Origin: Chinchilla lanigera
Lineage: Eukaryota; Chordata; Mammalia; Rodentia; Chinchillidae
Assembly (NCBI RefSeq): GCF_000276665.1
Contig: NW_004955475.1
Span: forward strand, 5,310,517-5,374,516
DNA length: 64,000 nt
Reading direction: 5' to 3'
Shown: in pieces, positions 25,090 to 37,689 of the stretch
How positions within the stretch are numbered: the first letter of the stretch is position 1
Layout: each line of letters begins with the position of its first letter
Made by a program: the position numbers and the translations under genes
The notes under the pieces: generated by a model
Told to the model about the DNA's origin: nothing
The model's input: only the letters and a program-made list of their open reading frames with translations
Databases searched by the model: none

Positions 25090-25212
25090 CTACTTGTGAA
25101 CTAAGAAATCAGAATTTCTGTGGATGAGGCCAGGAAATTTGTATTTTAAAAAAATTACCTCAGGCAATTCTGATAATCCATTTTGCCAAACCAGTTTGTA
25201 ATCTTTGGGATG
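25090..25212. mobile_element. Old hAT-type (MER) transposon remnant
   Basis: ATCAGAATTTCTGTGGATGA and ACCTCAGGCAATTCTGATAA resemble the same family as at 51515. 24150-24250 (AGAATCACCTGAGGTAGTTG) may be another piece. Confidence 0.45.
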
Positions 25213-25764
25213 CTATCTGGGGGAGTTTGGAAGTTTTAGTGGGTTGGTGGTTTGAAGGATGGGGGACATGGCTAGAGAAATGGCCAGACAGAATCCGGAA
25301 TAAGGAAGGGTCAGGTAGTCTTTGAAAAGGATAGAGTAGATGCTCTGTTGTGCTTTATTTTCTCTTAGGGCTCTGCTTCTTAGGGGAAATCTCTATCCCT
25401 CTCAAGAGAGAAAGCGCATAAAATAATGCAGGTATAAGTGTGTGTCTTACAGTTGTGCATGGCTTCATATTGTCTAAGCCAACTAAAAATTTAATTACAT
25501 TTTAGACTTTGCCCCCAAAGGAAAAAGTCATTTATGCTAGCAGGGCTCTTTAGAAGTTTACTTGGGCAGCTCCTCATCTTTTATAGTCACAGGTTTTTGT
25601 TTTAAATCATGCTTATCAGACAGGATATTTGTAGTAAAATGGCTGAAAGGGGAGGAGTTATTTATCACATTCTAGTTATAATGTGCCAAGTACTTACAAG
25701 GGACCTCATAATGAGATTGATATTATTAGGCCCATTTTATACATTAGGCCCATTTATACATTTT

Positions 25765-25848
25765 TTTTCACCTGTAGTGCTGGGGATTGAACCCAGGGCC
25801 TCAGGCATTGGAGGCCAGGACTCTACCGCTGCCAGCCCCAAAACCAGG
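25765..25848 (-). mobile_element. ID-like half of a dimeric SINE
   Basis: TAGTGCTGGGGATTGAACCC followed by a tRNA-like stretch to GCCAGCCCC. No B1 half is visible next to it. Confidence 0.65.
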
Positions 25849-25904
25849 TTGCATGGTAGTTAAAAAGCCAACCTTATCTCAACCCTGGGGTTAAAAATAG
25901 AGCT

Positions 25905-26096
25905 GTTGGTTGTTGTTGGATGTTGAGGATTTAACTCCAGGAGCACTGAGCTACATCTCCAGCCCTGTTTTATTTGTTAATTTTCAGAGAGGGTCTTGCC
26001 AAGTTTCCCAGGCTGTCTTCATTCTTGTGATCTTACCTCAGCCTCCTGAGCTTGGATTACATGTGTGTAACACCACACTTGGCAAAAGCAGAGCTT
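25905..26096 (-). mobile_element. B1+ID dimeric SINE, minus strand
   Basis: An ID half ending GAGCTACATCTCCAGCCCTG, then a B1 half (GAGAGGGTCTTGCCAAGTTT, CAGCCTCCTGAGCTTGGATT). Confidence 0.75.
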
Positions 26097-26604
26097 TTTA
26101 ACTAGGCCTGGAACCCTCCTGTCCCTGCGTAGTTGGCTGATTCTGGCTTCAGTGGTTTTAAGACCCAGGAAACTGGCAGGGCCTAAGTCCCATGAGCAAT
26201 CGAAGGAACTCAAGGTAGGGCATAGATCAGCTCCACAGTGCTTCAGAGCTGCGGCGCTGGAGGTTGCTGGGCTGTGTTCCTGAACAGAGAGAGCAGAGCC
26301 CTCTTCTGGCGCTCCACGCATATCTGGCATCTTACAGGCAGCCAAAAATGGTTTGTGTCTCCAGTCTACAAATACTTCCTGTGAAACTTGCAGGCAGGAA
26401 GCTGGGTCAAGCAGAGAGTGAAGCCAGCTGGGTGTGGCCACAGAGAGCAGCTTCGTCCATTTGAAAACTTACTTCATTAACACCGGGCCTTTTCCTTTTT
26501 ATTTCGGTACCTTCGAAGTTTTATGGAAATTGAAAGAACCTATTGTTTTTGGCTGCCTGGAAGCAGATCTGTTCCTCAAATTGTTGCTTTTTTTTTCCCT
26601 ATTA

Positions 26605-26698
26605 TTATAAGAGATTTAGTGACTTAGCAAGGCTTTGTCCCAAAACAAAAAAAAAAAGGCTGGGGAGTTTAATCTCTAGTACCTAAATAAATAAATAG
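26605..26698 (+). mobile_element. Truncated B1+ID dimeric SINE
   Basis: Only the end of the B1 half (TAGTGACTTAGCAAGGCTTT), the A-rich joint and a shortened ID half (GGCTGGGGAGTTTAATC) are left; the tail is (AAAT)n. Confidence 0.55.
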
Positions 26699-29517
26699 TC
26701 AGTCACTCTCCTGACAATGGGTGGTGGTAAATATCTCAGGCTGAAAGGCCTTCCCTTTGTTGAAAGCTAGGTTTCCAAGCAGTTTCCGCTTGGAGTTTTT
26801 TATGGAAGCAAGCTGGTCTATCCTCCTCCATATAGTTTGTTTATAGCCACGGTGGTATGTATGAAGTATCTGTTTCCTCTGTTTTCTAAGAGCCAGGGTG
26901 GTACTATGGCTTATTAAGTAGGTTATTGATAAACAAGCACATTTTTCATCCCTGATCTCTTACTTCCTAGGAGCTGTGTGGCCCTGGGACAGTATGTTCC
27001 TATCTCTGGACCTCAGTTTCCCTAGTTGTGTATTGCTGGGTTTGAGTCGTGATCTCTGAGGTCCATTTCTGATCTGACAGTTTCGGATTGTTTATTGTCT
27101 TGGAGAACAAGTATAAGAATTTCAGAAGGGAGAAACTAGATTAGATTCTAGGATGAATAGATTGAAATAATGTGGAACTGTAAAGAAGATGAATGGCCAT
27201 TGCCCTGAGCACTGCTCCTCTCACAGTGATAAGGTAGTTATATTTTCATTGTTAAGAGGTAGTAGTGCCCCAAACGTGGCACTGTAAGTGGAAGGGTAAC
27301 AATCTCCAATATGCTCTTGTCTGTCCATTGAAATGCTGTTTGGAGGGCAGGGTTGGGCTAAAGCCTCTGAAAGCAGACATGTGGCTGTCATACCCTCCGA
27401 AGCAGTTGCAGTGGTGGAAGAACTAATGCTGGTCCATTAAAGTACGGGTGTAGGTGGGGTTGGGAGGGGTTCTCCTTTCTAGAAACTACTGAGAAAACAC
27501 ACAGGGATAGGAAAGGTTAACCTTCAGTGGGTCTTGCTGACTCTGATAAAGGCCTGGAAATAGGCAGGAAGAGGTCAGAGAAGATAACTATACCAGCTAC
27601 CACTTCCAAGTCAACAAGGAAGAATCTGAGTTCTTGGGAAGTAAATGAGTTCATGGTGGTGGTAGTGGAGGTGGCGGGGGAGACAATGGCTTGTAGGCTA
27701 GAGAGTCAAAGCAACCCTTGTTTTTCCCCTTTTGGAAGATAGCTGCTCGAAGTGTGCTGTCATTTCAAGAAGTCAGACAAAGTAGGCCCTGGTCTAACTG
27801 GCCATGGTACCAGTCCTAGCAGCTGGAAGTGGTGGGTGCTGGAGTGTAAATAATTGATCTCCAGACTGCTGAAGGTGGTTTGGATGACACCGTGGTGACT
27901 ACTGTCTGGCCAGAGAAGGGACTGAAGTGCTAGGATTGCCCTGATAAAACTTGTCCTTTCTTTCGCTCCCATCCCCCAATTATAATTCTTCTAGTAGTTC
28001 CACTGAACGTCTGCGGGAGTGGGCACTTGGGGAGAATGGGAAGATGGCAGGTGGGAGGTGAGGTCATTCTTAACTGAACTGACTCACAAGTTTTGCCCTA
28101 TAGAGGCAAGGGGGCCTTCCAAGAAGTGCTTCCCAGTTGTACCCAGGCTTCCTATGACAAAGTATTTGGGTTTTGGCCAAAATAGCTGCCAGGGCAGTGT
28201 CTGAAGACAGCAGTGAAATCTGCATGACTAGCGAGGTGGGTGGAATTGTGAAAGGAGCTTCAGGAATGTCCAGTAGATCCGCCTCCGCCACTTGCTGGCT
28301 GAGTAAATGTGACTTCAGTGATATTAAGTGAGACTGTGGGTGACGGGCTGGTGCATAGTTGGCATGCAGTAAGTGTTCCTTCCCATTCTTCTGTCACCAC
28401 CGCTGTGTATTTCATTTTTTTTATCTATGAAGTGGGACTAGTAATGCCCATCCCCTCTGGCTTGGAGGTACTGTACGTGCTTTAGGCAAAGTTAACTGTG
28501 GTTATTTGACTTCTCACTACTTTTTCTTCTGCTGCTCCCCAGCTTTTTTTTTTACAGAAAGAAAACCTCTTATAGTTCAGTGACATGGGGCAAGTGAGAG
28601 CAAACCAATTCCACGCTCCTCTGCTGTGGCTTGGCTACACTCACATGAGGGCTCCTGGCTCTAGGGAAAGGGACCCTTATACGAAGCAGACCGGGCCCAT
28701 AAAACAAAGTGCCCCAACTGTTGCTGCTAAGGCATAGAGGGGTAGCATCTAGCCTGACTATATTTGTGCCCTGGCGAGCCTGATGAAGATGTGAGGGAGA
28801 TCCCAGTTTTTTGAAGGATTTGCTTGGTATATCACCAAAGTAGGTTTGTTAATGCTCAGAGAAGAGCTTGGTGTGAGAAGTGTCTATGTTTTTGGACTAG
28901 AGTTCGTGGTCTCATGTGTGTGAAAAGATGACAGCTGCCCCCATGCCCATCCAGACATTTCTTTGCTGTTCCTTAAACCCTGCATGACATAGTCTTTCCT
29001 CTCAGGCTGAGTCTAAATCCTCAAGCTCAGCTAAGGCAGGGATTTGTTATATAAGCGGTTCTCTGGTGGGGACTGCATCTTGAAATGCTCCCCTGCCCAG
29101 ATCAGCCCCTCGGCTCTTTCCAAGCTAAGGAGCTGCCTGAGAAGTTTCTGCTCAGTTTGGAGGCTTCATTTTCAGGATTTTTATTTCCCAAATGAGACTA
29201 CTGCCTTCTCAGTAGTTAGAGAGCAGAGGCCAGGCCAGGCCCAGAAGCGTGAGTGTCCAGTGGGCCCTTGGTGAGAGTGGACCCGGGCCTGTAGCTCATC
29301 TTGTACAACTTGGATCCCAGATTCTTCTAAGAGCAAGCAGCCTTTTGATCAGGTCTCCGACCCTACGCATCATCTTTGGGTCCCAGTTGTTATTACCACC
29401 GTTACCCTCATACACACTTCTGATACACATTAAAAACAGGGGGACACAGACCCATGGACTTGTCCTTATGACTCACATTTTCTTTTGAGTTAAGTGATGG
29501 CAAGTATGGAAGTTGCC

Positions 29518-29520
<3 letters not shown>

Positions 29521-29553
<33 letters not shown>
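29521..29553. repeat. (GT)16 microsatellite
   Basis: Uninterrupted GT repeat. Confidence 0.95.
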
Positions 29554-29554
<1 letters not shown>

Positions 29555-29834
29555 TTTCCCTAATTTTTAAATACCTGTTCTGTCTGCACAGTAGGACTCA
29601 GGAAACCTTAGGCTGCTGTCCTCAGAGAAGCAGCCACAGCCACAGCAGAGTGACAGAAGCCCTGAGTAGGAATTCAGGAGAAACAAGTTTCAGTTGTGTT
29701 TGAGCTGGACCCCTCTAGGTTTTACGAGTCTTTATCCCAGGTTGATGCTGTCGCTTTGCAGGAGGAAGCATAGCCAGCACTAGCTTCTCTGCCATGCTTA
29801 TTCCTGACTCAGAGTAGGCCCCTTTTTACCAAGT

Positions 29835-29930
29835 AATTTATTTAAGAAACATTTCCTTAACAAATATTTGCATCCCTACTATGGGCGAGCACTGGGCCCC
29901 ACCCTTGGTCAGTGCCCAGAAGATACTAGA
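29835..29930 (-). mobile_element. LINE-2 3' end
   Basis: CAAATATTTGCATCCCTACT and ATGGGCGAGCACTGGGCCCC on the minus strand of L2. Confidence 0.55.
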
Positions 29931-30725
29931 CAGACATGAGCTTCAACTGACATGATCTGCAAAAAATGCTGCTGGCTTACTTCCTTAAATTCTTTCTAAT
30001 AGTATGAATTAAACAGAGCTCCTAGGTTGTGGAATGTTTTACTGAAGTTGCACTCTCTTTCTCAGTTCTTCTCCAATAATTTTTCTTTTTTTCCGAAGAG
30101 CCCAGTTTTGCTGCTGCTCGCACTTCCACTCAGAATCTCTGCTGGCCTCTGCGCAAAGGAGTTAGATCCAGCTCGCTAGTGCAGCCTTCAAGACCCTCCA
30201 CTTGCCTTCCCAACCTCTCCGTTTCCCCTTCACTCTGAAGGCATTATGCTCTCAGGAGTAGGCTTGTATACTTCTGAACTGGCCACCTTCACCCTGCCTC
30301 CTCCTAGGGCCTAGGCCGTCACATACTTTGTTTTTCTCTACCTGGGACATCTGAGTACTCTTCCCGTTACTTTCAGTTTCCTTTTTTCAAAATCTATCTT
30401 GTCATTAGAGACCAGTGCAACTACCACTTATAATTGTGATTCCTAATTTCCACAGGAAGTTTTTCTGCTCTTCTGCTATGGCATTTCTCAGGGTCTCCCT
30501 TGTACATTATAGTTCCCGTGACTCAGTGAGGATCTTGTGGTCAGGGAATGGTGCTACAGCTTTTCTCCAACCATGGTTCCTTAAATATTGTATTCTGTTA
30601 ATACTGGGTGAATTGAAATAAGTTTGTAGAAGGCTCTTTATCATGAAACTGGTGGACCTGTATGAGCTCTGTGGATAGAATTTAAAATAGAAAGAATCTA
30701 TGAACTTGGATGGAAAAATTATATA

Positions 30726-31054
30726 CAGTTGGATTTCTGTATATTTGGGTTCTACATATGTGGATTTAACCAACTGTGGGTCAGAAGTATGCTAGAAAAA
30801 CTACATCTGCACTGGAAATGTACAGACTTTTTCTTGTCATTATTCCCTTAGTAATATAGTATAGCAGCTACTTACCTAGTGTTATTAGGTATTAAAACTC
30901 ATTGAGAGATAATTTAAAGTACACAGAAGAATGTGTATAGATTACGTTCAAATACTACACCATTTTATCTAAGAGATTTGACCATCAGTAGAGTTTGGTA
31001 CTGTATATGCAGGATTCCTGGGACCAATCCCACATTGACACTGAGGGACAACTG
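30726..31054. mobile_element. Tigger-like (MER8-type) DNA transposon fossil
   Basis: The ends CAGTTGGATTTCTGTA and CACTGAGGGACAACTG are imperfect inverted repeats. GTACAGACTTTTTCTTGTCA and ATTATTCCCTTAGTAATATA are stock internal sequences of this common mammalian family. No transposase is present. Confidence 0.7.
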
Positions 31055-31101
31055 TGCTTGTTTTCACTAGCTTCTAAGTTATAATTTAGCTTCTTTTTCA
31101 G

Positions 31102-31149
31102 GTATGAATGCAGGCCAAAAAAATAAACGCAACAGTAGTGGCGGTGCCT
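31102..31149 (+). other. Candidate cryptic exon in MSN intron 1
   Basis: TTCTTTTTCAG precedes it and GTAAGT follows it, a good acceptor and donor 48 bases apart. Entered in phase 0 from exon 1 its second codon is TGA, so it would act as a stop-carrying (poison) or untranslated exon. An ATG at 31104 opens a frame that is not that of exon 2. Nothing but the splice-site pattern supports it. Confidence 0.2.
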
Positions 31150-31783
31150 GTAAGTTTGTCACCAATGAAAATCTAAGATATTTTTGTCATAATGTAGTTA
31201 TTGTAGATTTCTCAAATATAATTTATATCTAATATAAATTTAAAATTATAGAAGTAATAATAAGTAAGATCCAGTGATAGTTAATCACTTAATATAATAT
31301 GAACACATTTTTAAATTTTGGTATCTTGTTTCAATGTCATTGCTCTCTTCGTATTTCCTACACTTACAAATATTTTGAGAAGGGGTCCCTGAGCTTCATC
31401 ACACTGCCAAGGGGGGTCTATGCATAAAAGAGTCAAGATGCAAAATGCCTTCATCTCTCTATGTGCATACTATTCTATATCTATTTCTTATATTTCCTCA
31501 TTAGACAGCTATTCATATAGCCAAGATTTTGTGAGTACCCACCAAGCCTTGGTACTAGAGAGGTAATTCAAAATTAGACACAAACCTTGCGATGCGAATG
31601 AAGTGCAATGTACTAGAAAATCCACTGTCTCTATTTTATTCTGTCCTGTCCCCTCAGTCATTGGTGTTTTGAGGTCATCCCCGGTCCAGCTAAAGGGTAA
31701 ATTGAAATTGTATATGTAATGATGCCCCCCAGATTCCAGCCCCCTGGGCTCCATTCCCTTTACTTCATGAGAGGCCTTTCTAT

Positions 31784-31888
31784 TTATTTATTTATTTATT
31801 TTTGTTTTTTCTCCGGTACCGGGAACTGAACTCACGACCTTGTACTTGCCAGGCAGGTGCTTTGCCGCTGAGCTAAATCCCCAGCCCC
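31784..31888 (-). mobile_element. Young ID-like SINE, perfect 15-bp TSD
   Basis: A minus-strand copy whose tail has become (TTTA)n. GAGAGGCCTTTCTAT is identical at 31769-31783 and 31889-31903. It keeps the CTCCGGTACCGGGAAC 3' part shared with the copies at 18314 and 36501, so these belong to the same young subfamily. Confidence 0.93.
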
Positions 31889-32784
31889 GAGAGGCCTTTC
31901 TATAAGAGTCACTGGATTGGCAAGAAAACCAGGGTAGCACCACGTCAGGGTGGCTAACTTGCCTTACTCCCACAGGGCACTTGCCTTACTTATTCCTGCC
32001 TTCAGGGCCTTTCCTGTCCCATTGTCAATCCTGAAATAGATTTCCTCCCTGGATCCCTGGTGAGATTTATTTACGGAGTTGTTCTCTGGGCTGGGCCTGG
32101 TCTTCATCAGAATTAAGTAGCTGGCACAATGGCTGTCTGGCCCTCCCTTCTCTGCTACCTAATCCCGGTGTCAGGAATGGCCCAGAAGTTCAAAGACTGA
32201 ACTGAATAATGTCTTACTCACTGAATGGAGATTCCCATCTTTGACTTCCGTCATTACTCTTTCCCTCAGTAGTGTTGTAAGGAGTACGTTAGCATCCTAG
32301 AAAATACGTTCTCCTTCACAGGGTGATTGATAGTATTAAATGCATATCACATATGAAGTGTCTAGTGAGTAGTAAGTCTGGATACATGAAAGTTGCTGCT
32401 TGCTATTGTCGCTACACTGCCATCACTACAGGTTTTCAGCCAAAGGAACAAGTCTCTAATAATGAAATTTCAGCTATCATTAAGTTAGGTTAGGGAATCT
32501 ATTTGTAAAATCGATGGCTACATTTTCTTGTGCCTGTGCAGTCATGTGTGTGGCTACCTGTTGTTTTGACCTAGCTCTCCCCTTGTCCCTTTGTTTCTCT
32601 ATTGACTTGACTTTGATAACACCTCTATGTTGCTCATACCCATCTCTCCTAAGGCTCCCTTCCTCTCTCATGCCTAGGGAGACCATCGAGACAGAAGTGG
32701 TGGGAAGTGTTAACAATGCAAGGCAGTATATAAAACCATGGATGTCAGCACTGAAATAGTACTTGGAGAGCACCAAGTTTAATC

Positions 32785-32905
32785 AACTGTCTCACTTCAT
32801 TTCTGCCCTTTCACAGATGAGAGAAACTAAGGCCCAGGAAAGAAATAAGAGTTACCTAAGATTGTCTTCTGAGCCAGTTATAGTGCTAGGCTTAGAACCA
32901 TGTAC
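32785..32905 (-). mobile_element. MIR remnant
   Basis: TTTCACAGATGAGAGAAACT and AAGGCCCAGGAAAGAAATAA, minus strand. Confidence 0.55.
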
Positions 32906-33329
32906 AGTATTTTTTATCCTTCTCTTGTCTCTGCAGTTTTCTACCAGTGCTATAGATAATCCAAGTTGTAGAGAAGAGATAAGAAGAGTATGCTATGGGC
33001 TGGAATTGGCTGAAATAAGTGGGGAAGACTTTGTGGAAGAAGTATAGTTAATATTTTCTTATTCTTGGTTAGTAGGCTGATTTGCATTCTTGTTTGCCCC
33101 TTGGCAAGCATTGCTCTGCGGCTGTGTCTTTTGTCTTCAGTGAGCTGATTGAGAGCAAGGACTGGGTTATGGCTTGTTTGTGTCAGTAGCTCACCCTTTC
33201 ATTCCACCGCTATCTAAGTTGCTCACGTTCTTTGCATCCTACTTCCTTCCTCAGTAGTTGAACACCTGCTCCAGCCTCTGCCAAGCACAGAGTTATATGA
33301 CTAACCTATCTCCTTTGATCTCACCCTAG

Positions 33330-33437
<108 letters not shown>

Positions 33438-33678
33438 TAACCAGCTTCCCTTCTCTCAGTAGCTCCTACCACAATGCCAACCAAACTTCTACTTCTTGTC
33501 AGAAAATCTCTTTTCCTACTTAGTCAGCAAGGTAGGTCAAAACAAAGGCTGACTCTGGCCGTAAGAGGAAAGGAGACAAAGTTTAAATTTGGTAGCCTGC
33601 ACCCTTGTGGCCTTAATTAATCCTGTAATGGGTTCTGAACAAAAGAGAAGACAGAAAGGGAATATGATTGCTGTCTTA

Positions 33679-33990
33679 GTTACATTTTTCTTGTTGCTGA
33701 GATAAAATACCAAATACCCAAAGTTAAAGGAGGAAAGGTTTATTTGACTCATGGTTTGTAGAGGTTTCAGCCCATAGTTGGTTGACTCCTAGGCAGTTTT
33801 CAGAGGCTGAGACCTCATCACACCTAGGTCCAGCCACCTCTGAAGAGCCCCACCTATGACCACATGAGGCTTTGGGGTTGGGGAATATAGACACAAGCCA
33901 TAACAATTGCATACCAGATGCTGTAAAGACAGGAGCACACAGAGCCTTCTTTTCAACGCTGAAAGATGTAAGTGAGCTCTTCTCCATTTT
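33679..33990 (-). mobile_element. MaLR-type LTR fragment
   Basis: TGCTGAGATAAAATACCAAA, GGAGGAAAGGTTTATTTGAC and GACACAAGCCATAACAATTG fit the minus strand of a mammalian apparent LTR retrotransposon (ERVL-MaLR) LTR. No internal viral gene is next to it, so it is an old solo fragment. Confidence 0.75.
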
Positions 33991-34079
33991 AACATAAAAG
34001 TTAGAAGTTAAATAATCTAATTACACTCAGCTGATGCGTGGCTGAGATTCTTGCTAGTGTATTATAAAGCTTCTGTCAC

Positions 34080-34205
34080 TTCTGCCTCTCCTTTCCTCCC
34101 CTCCCCTCTCCTGCTCTCCCCCTTCCTCCCTCCCATCTTCCTTCCTCCATCCCTGTCTCCCTCCCTCCCTCCCTTCCTTCCTTCCTTCCTTCCCTCTCTT
34201 TCTCT
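34080..34205. repeat. Pyrimidine-rich (CCTT)n/(CCCT)n tract
   Basis: C/T-rich with CCTTCCTTCCTTCCTT near its right end. Confidence 0.9.
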
Positions 34206-34660
34206 TTCTGCTTCACAGTAGAAGGAAACTATATACATTTCTTCTAAAGGAAGGTCAGGACTTAGGACAATACTAGGGGTGATGAATGTAGTACGGGGGT
34301 ACTTTATCTCCTGCAGGCATGCCATAGAGGTAATTGCTTGCTTCCTATAGATAGAATGGTCCTTTCCATCTCTAACTCAAGAGGTGTCTCTTCACTATGA
34401 AAATTTTGTCATTTTCAGAAGGGATGTGCTAATAATAATATACTAACCAGACGAAGGCTACAGGATCTTTTGGCATTCAAAGACTCCCTAGGAGCAAAGG
34501 GCATATTTCATCTGTGGCCAAACTCCCAGGATCAAAAATGGGGCTCCCATTTTCAGAGGCTGAGACCTCATCACATGGGCCATTATCCCATATCCCAATC
34601 AGCCTCTGGTTGAGTGGAGATTTGATTTGTTGTTCAGAAGGTTGGGGATACTTATCATCT

Positions 34661-34748
34661 TTTTTTTTTTTTTGATACCGGCAATCAAACTCATGACCTC
34701 AGACTTGCCAGGCAAGCACTTATGCCACTGAGCTATATCCCTGGCCCT
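34661..34748 (-). mobile_element. ID-like SINE with 14-bp TSD
   Basis: A somewhat diverged minus-strand copy. GATACTTATCATCT is at 34647-34660 and at 34749-34762. Confidence 0.9.
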
Positions 34749-35611
34749 GATACTTATCATCTTTATGGATTTTTAAGGTCCTCTTGCTTCCCTGTGCCTA
34801 CTGTACTGTAGAGAACTTCTCCATGGGCAGGGAGTGGTAAGAAGAAAGAAGAAGTAGGTTGGACTTAATGGAATAATTCTGTTTCTATGAATATTCCATT
34901 GGGTGAGAGGAAAGACAAGGGAAGATGGAGATGGGAGAGGGAACTGTTTTTCATTCAGGTCTTTATGTAAGAGGAAGGAAGACTGTCTACAAGTCTTAAG
35001 AATAGCTTGGATCTTAGTCACCAATATTGTATCTGGTGGGAAAATTGTTGTCTGGCTACTATAGAGCAAAGTTAACTTTAGCTTGTCTGAGAGGTACTGT
35101 GTGCTGGTACTGTGACAAAACTCTGAGTGGAAGGACTAGTACTGACCCCACTTTACCACTGGAGAACAATATTTTCATTAGACCTGGGGGGAAAAAAGTT
35201 CTTTAACTTCACTGGGTTGTTATCCTCATATTTTAAAAAAAGAAAAAAAAATTAACACCTACCTCAAAGGCTTTCTGTGAACTTATGAAAGAGTATACAG
35301 TATTATTTATAATTCTCTCACTACCTGAAGACTAGTTATAGTGGCATGTGAGGTTGAATAAAATCCAAAAAGATGCATTATAAATAGACAAGAAAGACAA
35401 AAAGAAAATACAAATAGGGAAAAGAATAGTGATGATTCTTGTTTCATTCCTAGCTGGCAGTTGGAAATAGGCTTGATGAGCCTCAGAATATATAACTTTG
35501 TATTTTGCTGGAGCTCACTTCTTCTCTGGAATTTGTTTTATGTTTTTGTTTTAAATGGTGCTGGATAATCATTGATATTTAATTTGTGAAAATACAAAGT
35601 AGCATGAGGAA

Positions 35612-35745
35612 ATTAAAAAAAAATTTTTGAGACAAGATGTGACTAAGATACAAAGTTGTTACGGCTGGGCTTAACTTGTGATCCTCCTGCCTCAGCCAGC
35701 CCGGAGCGCTTGGATCACAAATGTGCACCCCTGGGCCTGGCCAGT
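35612..35745 (-). mobile_element. B1 remnant, minus strand
   Basis: TTTTTGAGACAAGATGTGAC and GATCCTCCTGCCTCAGCCAG mark a diverged B1. Confidence 0.7.
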
Positions 35746-35939
35746 CTGAGGAACTTTTAAACACACACATTTACTGTAATTAAAGTGATGTGCTGATACC
35801 TAGCTTGCAAGTGATTATAGCACTAGTCTGAAATAACTGTGTTTTGATTATATTAAGATTTTACATTGTGTTTACATGCAAACTTTATATTGAGGAGCTT
35901 TTAAAGGGACACTAGAAGTCAAAAGGGCACTGAATAGAA

Positions 35940-36060
35940 ATAAATCTTGGGCTCTAGGACTGGCTGTGTTGTGAACACTCTGTGATACTTTACTCAAACC
36001 TTTCCCCTCTTTAGGCCTTAATTTTCCTATCGCAGTGTCTAATTATCTTTCAAATCTGGT
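35940..36060 (+). mobile_element. MIR remnant
   Basis: TTGGGCTCTAGGACTGGCTG, then TTAGGCCTTAATTTTCCTAT. Confidence 0.5.
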
Positions 36061-36500
36061 TATCCCTCAAACATTTATTTCTGACATTTGTATATTCTGT
36101 ATATGCTTTTCTCCCATCTCTCTTCCTACTATTTGGGTTTCAGACAACCTTTTTCTGTAAAAAGAAGGAGAATGCCTCATTTTAGTATGATCAGCTGTTG
36201 GTATACTCAGGGGACAGGAAGGAAGGCAGCTGATAGGTGTTACTACATGATGAAGGTAGCAGATAAATTTCAGGCTGTTTTGTATGACGGGCAAAGAATT
36301 GCAAGTGTACAATCCAAATGGCAAGTGAGAAATGGCTACATTTATTGAGGAGCGAAGAACGTTGTGCTCAGGGCAAGTCTGTGCTGACGAAAGATATAGC
36401 AGGGACAGAAATAATGTTGCCAGAGTGACAGAATGCCAGAAGCACGGCACACAGATCACAGGGCACAGCAACCCCTGATAAATGAGGCTCTCGGAGTTTA

Positions 36501-36612
36501 TTTTTTTTTGTTTTGTTTTGTTTTTTTGGTTTTTCTCCGGTACCGGGAACTGAACTCACGACCTTGCGCTTGCCAGGCAGGTGCTTTGCCGCTGAGCTAA
36601 ATCCCCAGCCCC
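36501..36612 (-). mobile_element. Young ID-like SINE, perfect 15-bp TSD
   Basis: A minus-strand copy of the CTCCGGTACCGGGAAC subfamily with a T/G-interrupted tail. GGCTCTCGGAGTTTA is identical at 36486-36500 and 36613-36627. Confidence 0.93.
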
Positions 36613-37689
36613 GGCTCTCGGAGTTTAAAGTGCACTCGTAGTGCACCTCAGCCCAGGAGCCTACCCTGAACCTCTAGGTGTGATTGACAGGATGTTGAGT
36701 TATCTCGGGGGCTCTCAATACGTGTGCTTGTCCCAGAATTCACTCTGATCTAGAGTAGTGCATGATATGTAGTACGTATGTATGAGCCCTTAATAAGGTT
36801 TGACTGTGGTGAAGGTGAAGGGACCACTAGAGATCCAGGGCACATGTGCTGTCACCTAGAGCATCAGAGATCTCCTGACTTATTGTGATATGAGTTTCTT
36901 TCTCTCTTAGGACAATGGGAGGAAGAATAGCCCTGGGGTACTGCTTAAAATTAAATGAATGGAGGAAGTGACTTCCTCAGCTCCATTGTTTCTAACTGTA
37001 CTAGGGGGACATCTCTTCTTGGGTAGTCTACTGTCTGAGACAAAAGGGAGGTGTCCTTGTACTACACAGACTGTTGCCTTTGTTTCAAATAGCAGTATCA
37101 TTCTGGGCAGAGACCACAGAGAGGAGAGTATCAGTCAGAGTGGATTTTATGGGCCAGCTGAGAGGCTGGGGATCTTTTGGCCTCTATTTAGACTCCTTCC
37201 TAGAGCCCTGCTTCTCCTCACTCCTCCTCTCAAACCAACTGATGCGATCCTCTGTCTTCAACGCTGAGGGCTTTGTCCATATTAGCATCGGAGGAGAATG
37301 GCTTCAGAAGGTGAGGAAGGCTTTATAGGACAGTAAACTCTTTGAATTAAGAAGTTTATTAGTTTTGAGAAGCCAGAAGACCTGGTAATTCTTTGTTAGT
37401 GTTAGTTTGGTTTGTGTCCTGTGGGTGTAATTCTTAGAGAAGCCCAGATGGTGGGGAATCATAGCCAGATTGGTGTGCCAGATTGGAAATCTGCTGCTTC
37501 TCAAACAAAGCCCTTGAGAAACTTGAGTATTTCGTGATGGTTGAGGAAAGGAGAGAGAAGAGACCAGGCATTTCATGGTTTCTCATCTAGAAGAGCAGTG
37601 ATGCCTTGAGAAGTATCATTTATTGATTGCCTATTATGGAGTACCCTTGATACGATGCTTTATTTTTTCAAATTAATTTTAAGTAGAAA

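Larger units (their letters stand above)
26700..33329 (+). other. MSN: MSN intron 1, part c up to exon 2: no gene found
   Basis: 26700-29500 shows no repeat that I recognise. Then come a (GT)n repeat at 29521, an L2 fragment near 29840, a Tigger-like transposon at 30726, an AT-rich block at 31180-31330, a young SINE at 31784 and a MIR piece near 32790. A small candidate cryptic exon is at 31102. The last 400 bases before exon 2 are unique. Confidence 0.7.

Noticed and set aside
26220..26460. A slightly CpG-richer patch considered as an alternative MSN promoter
   Set aside because: CpG content is far below that of an island and no initiator, TATA or first exon with a donor could be made out.
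34062..34325. Minus-strand frame rich in Arg, Glu and Gly
   Set aside because: It is the complement of the CCTT/CCCT repeat.
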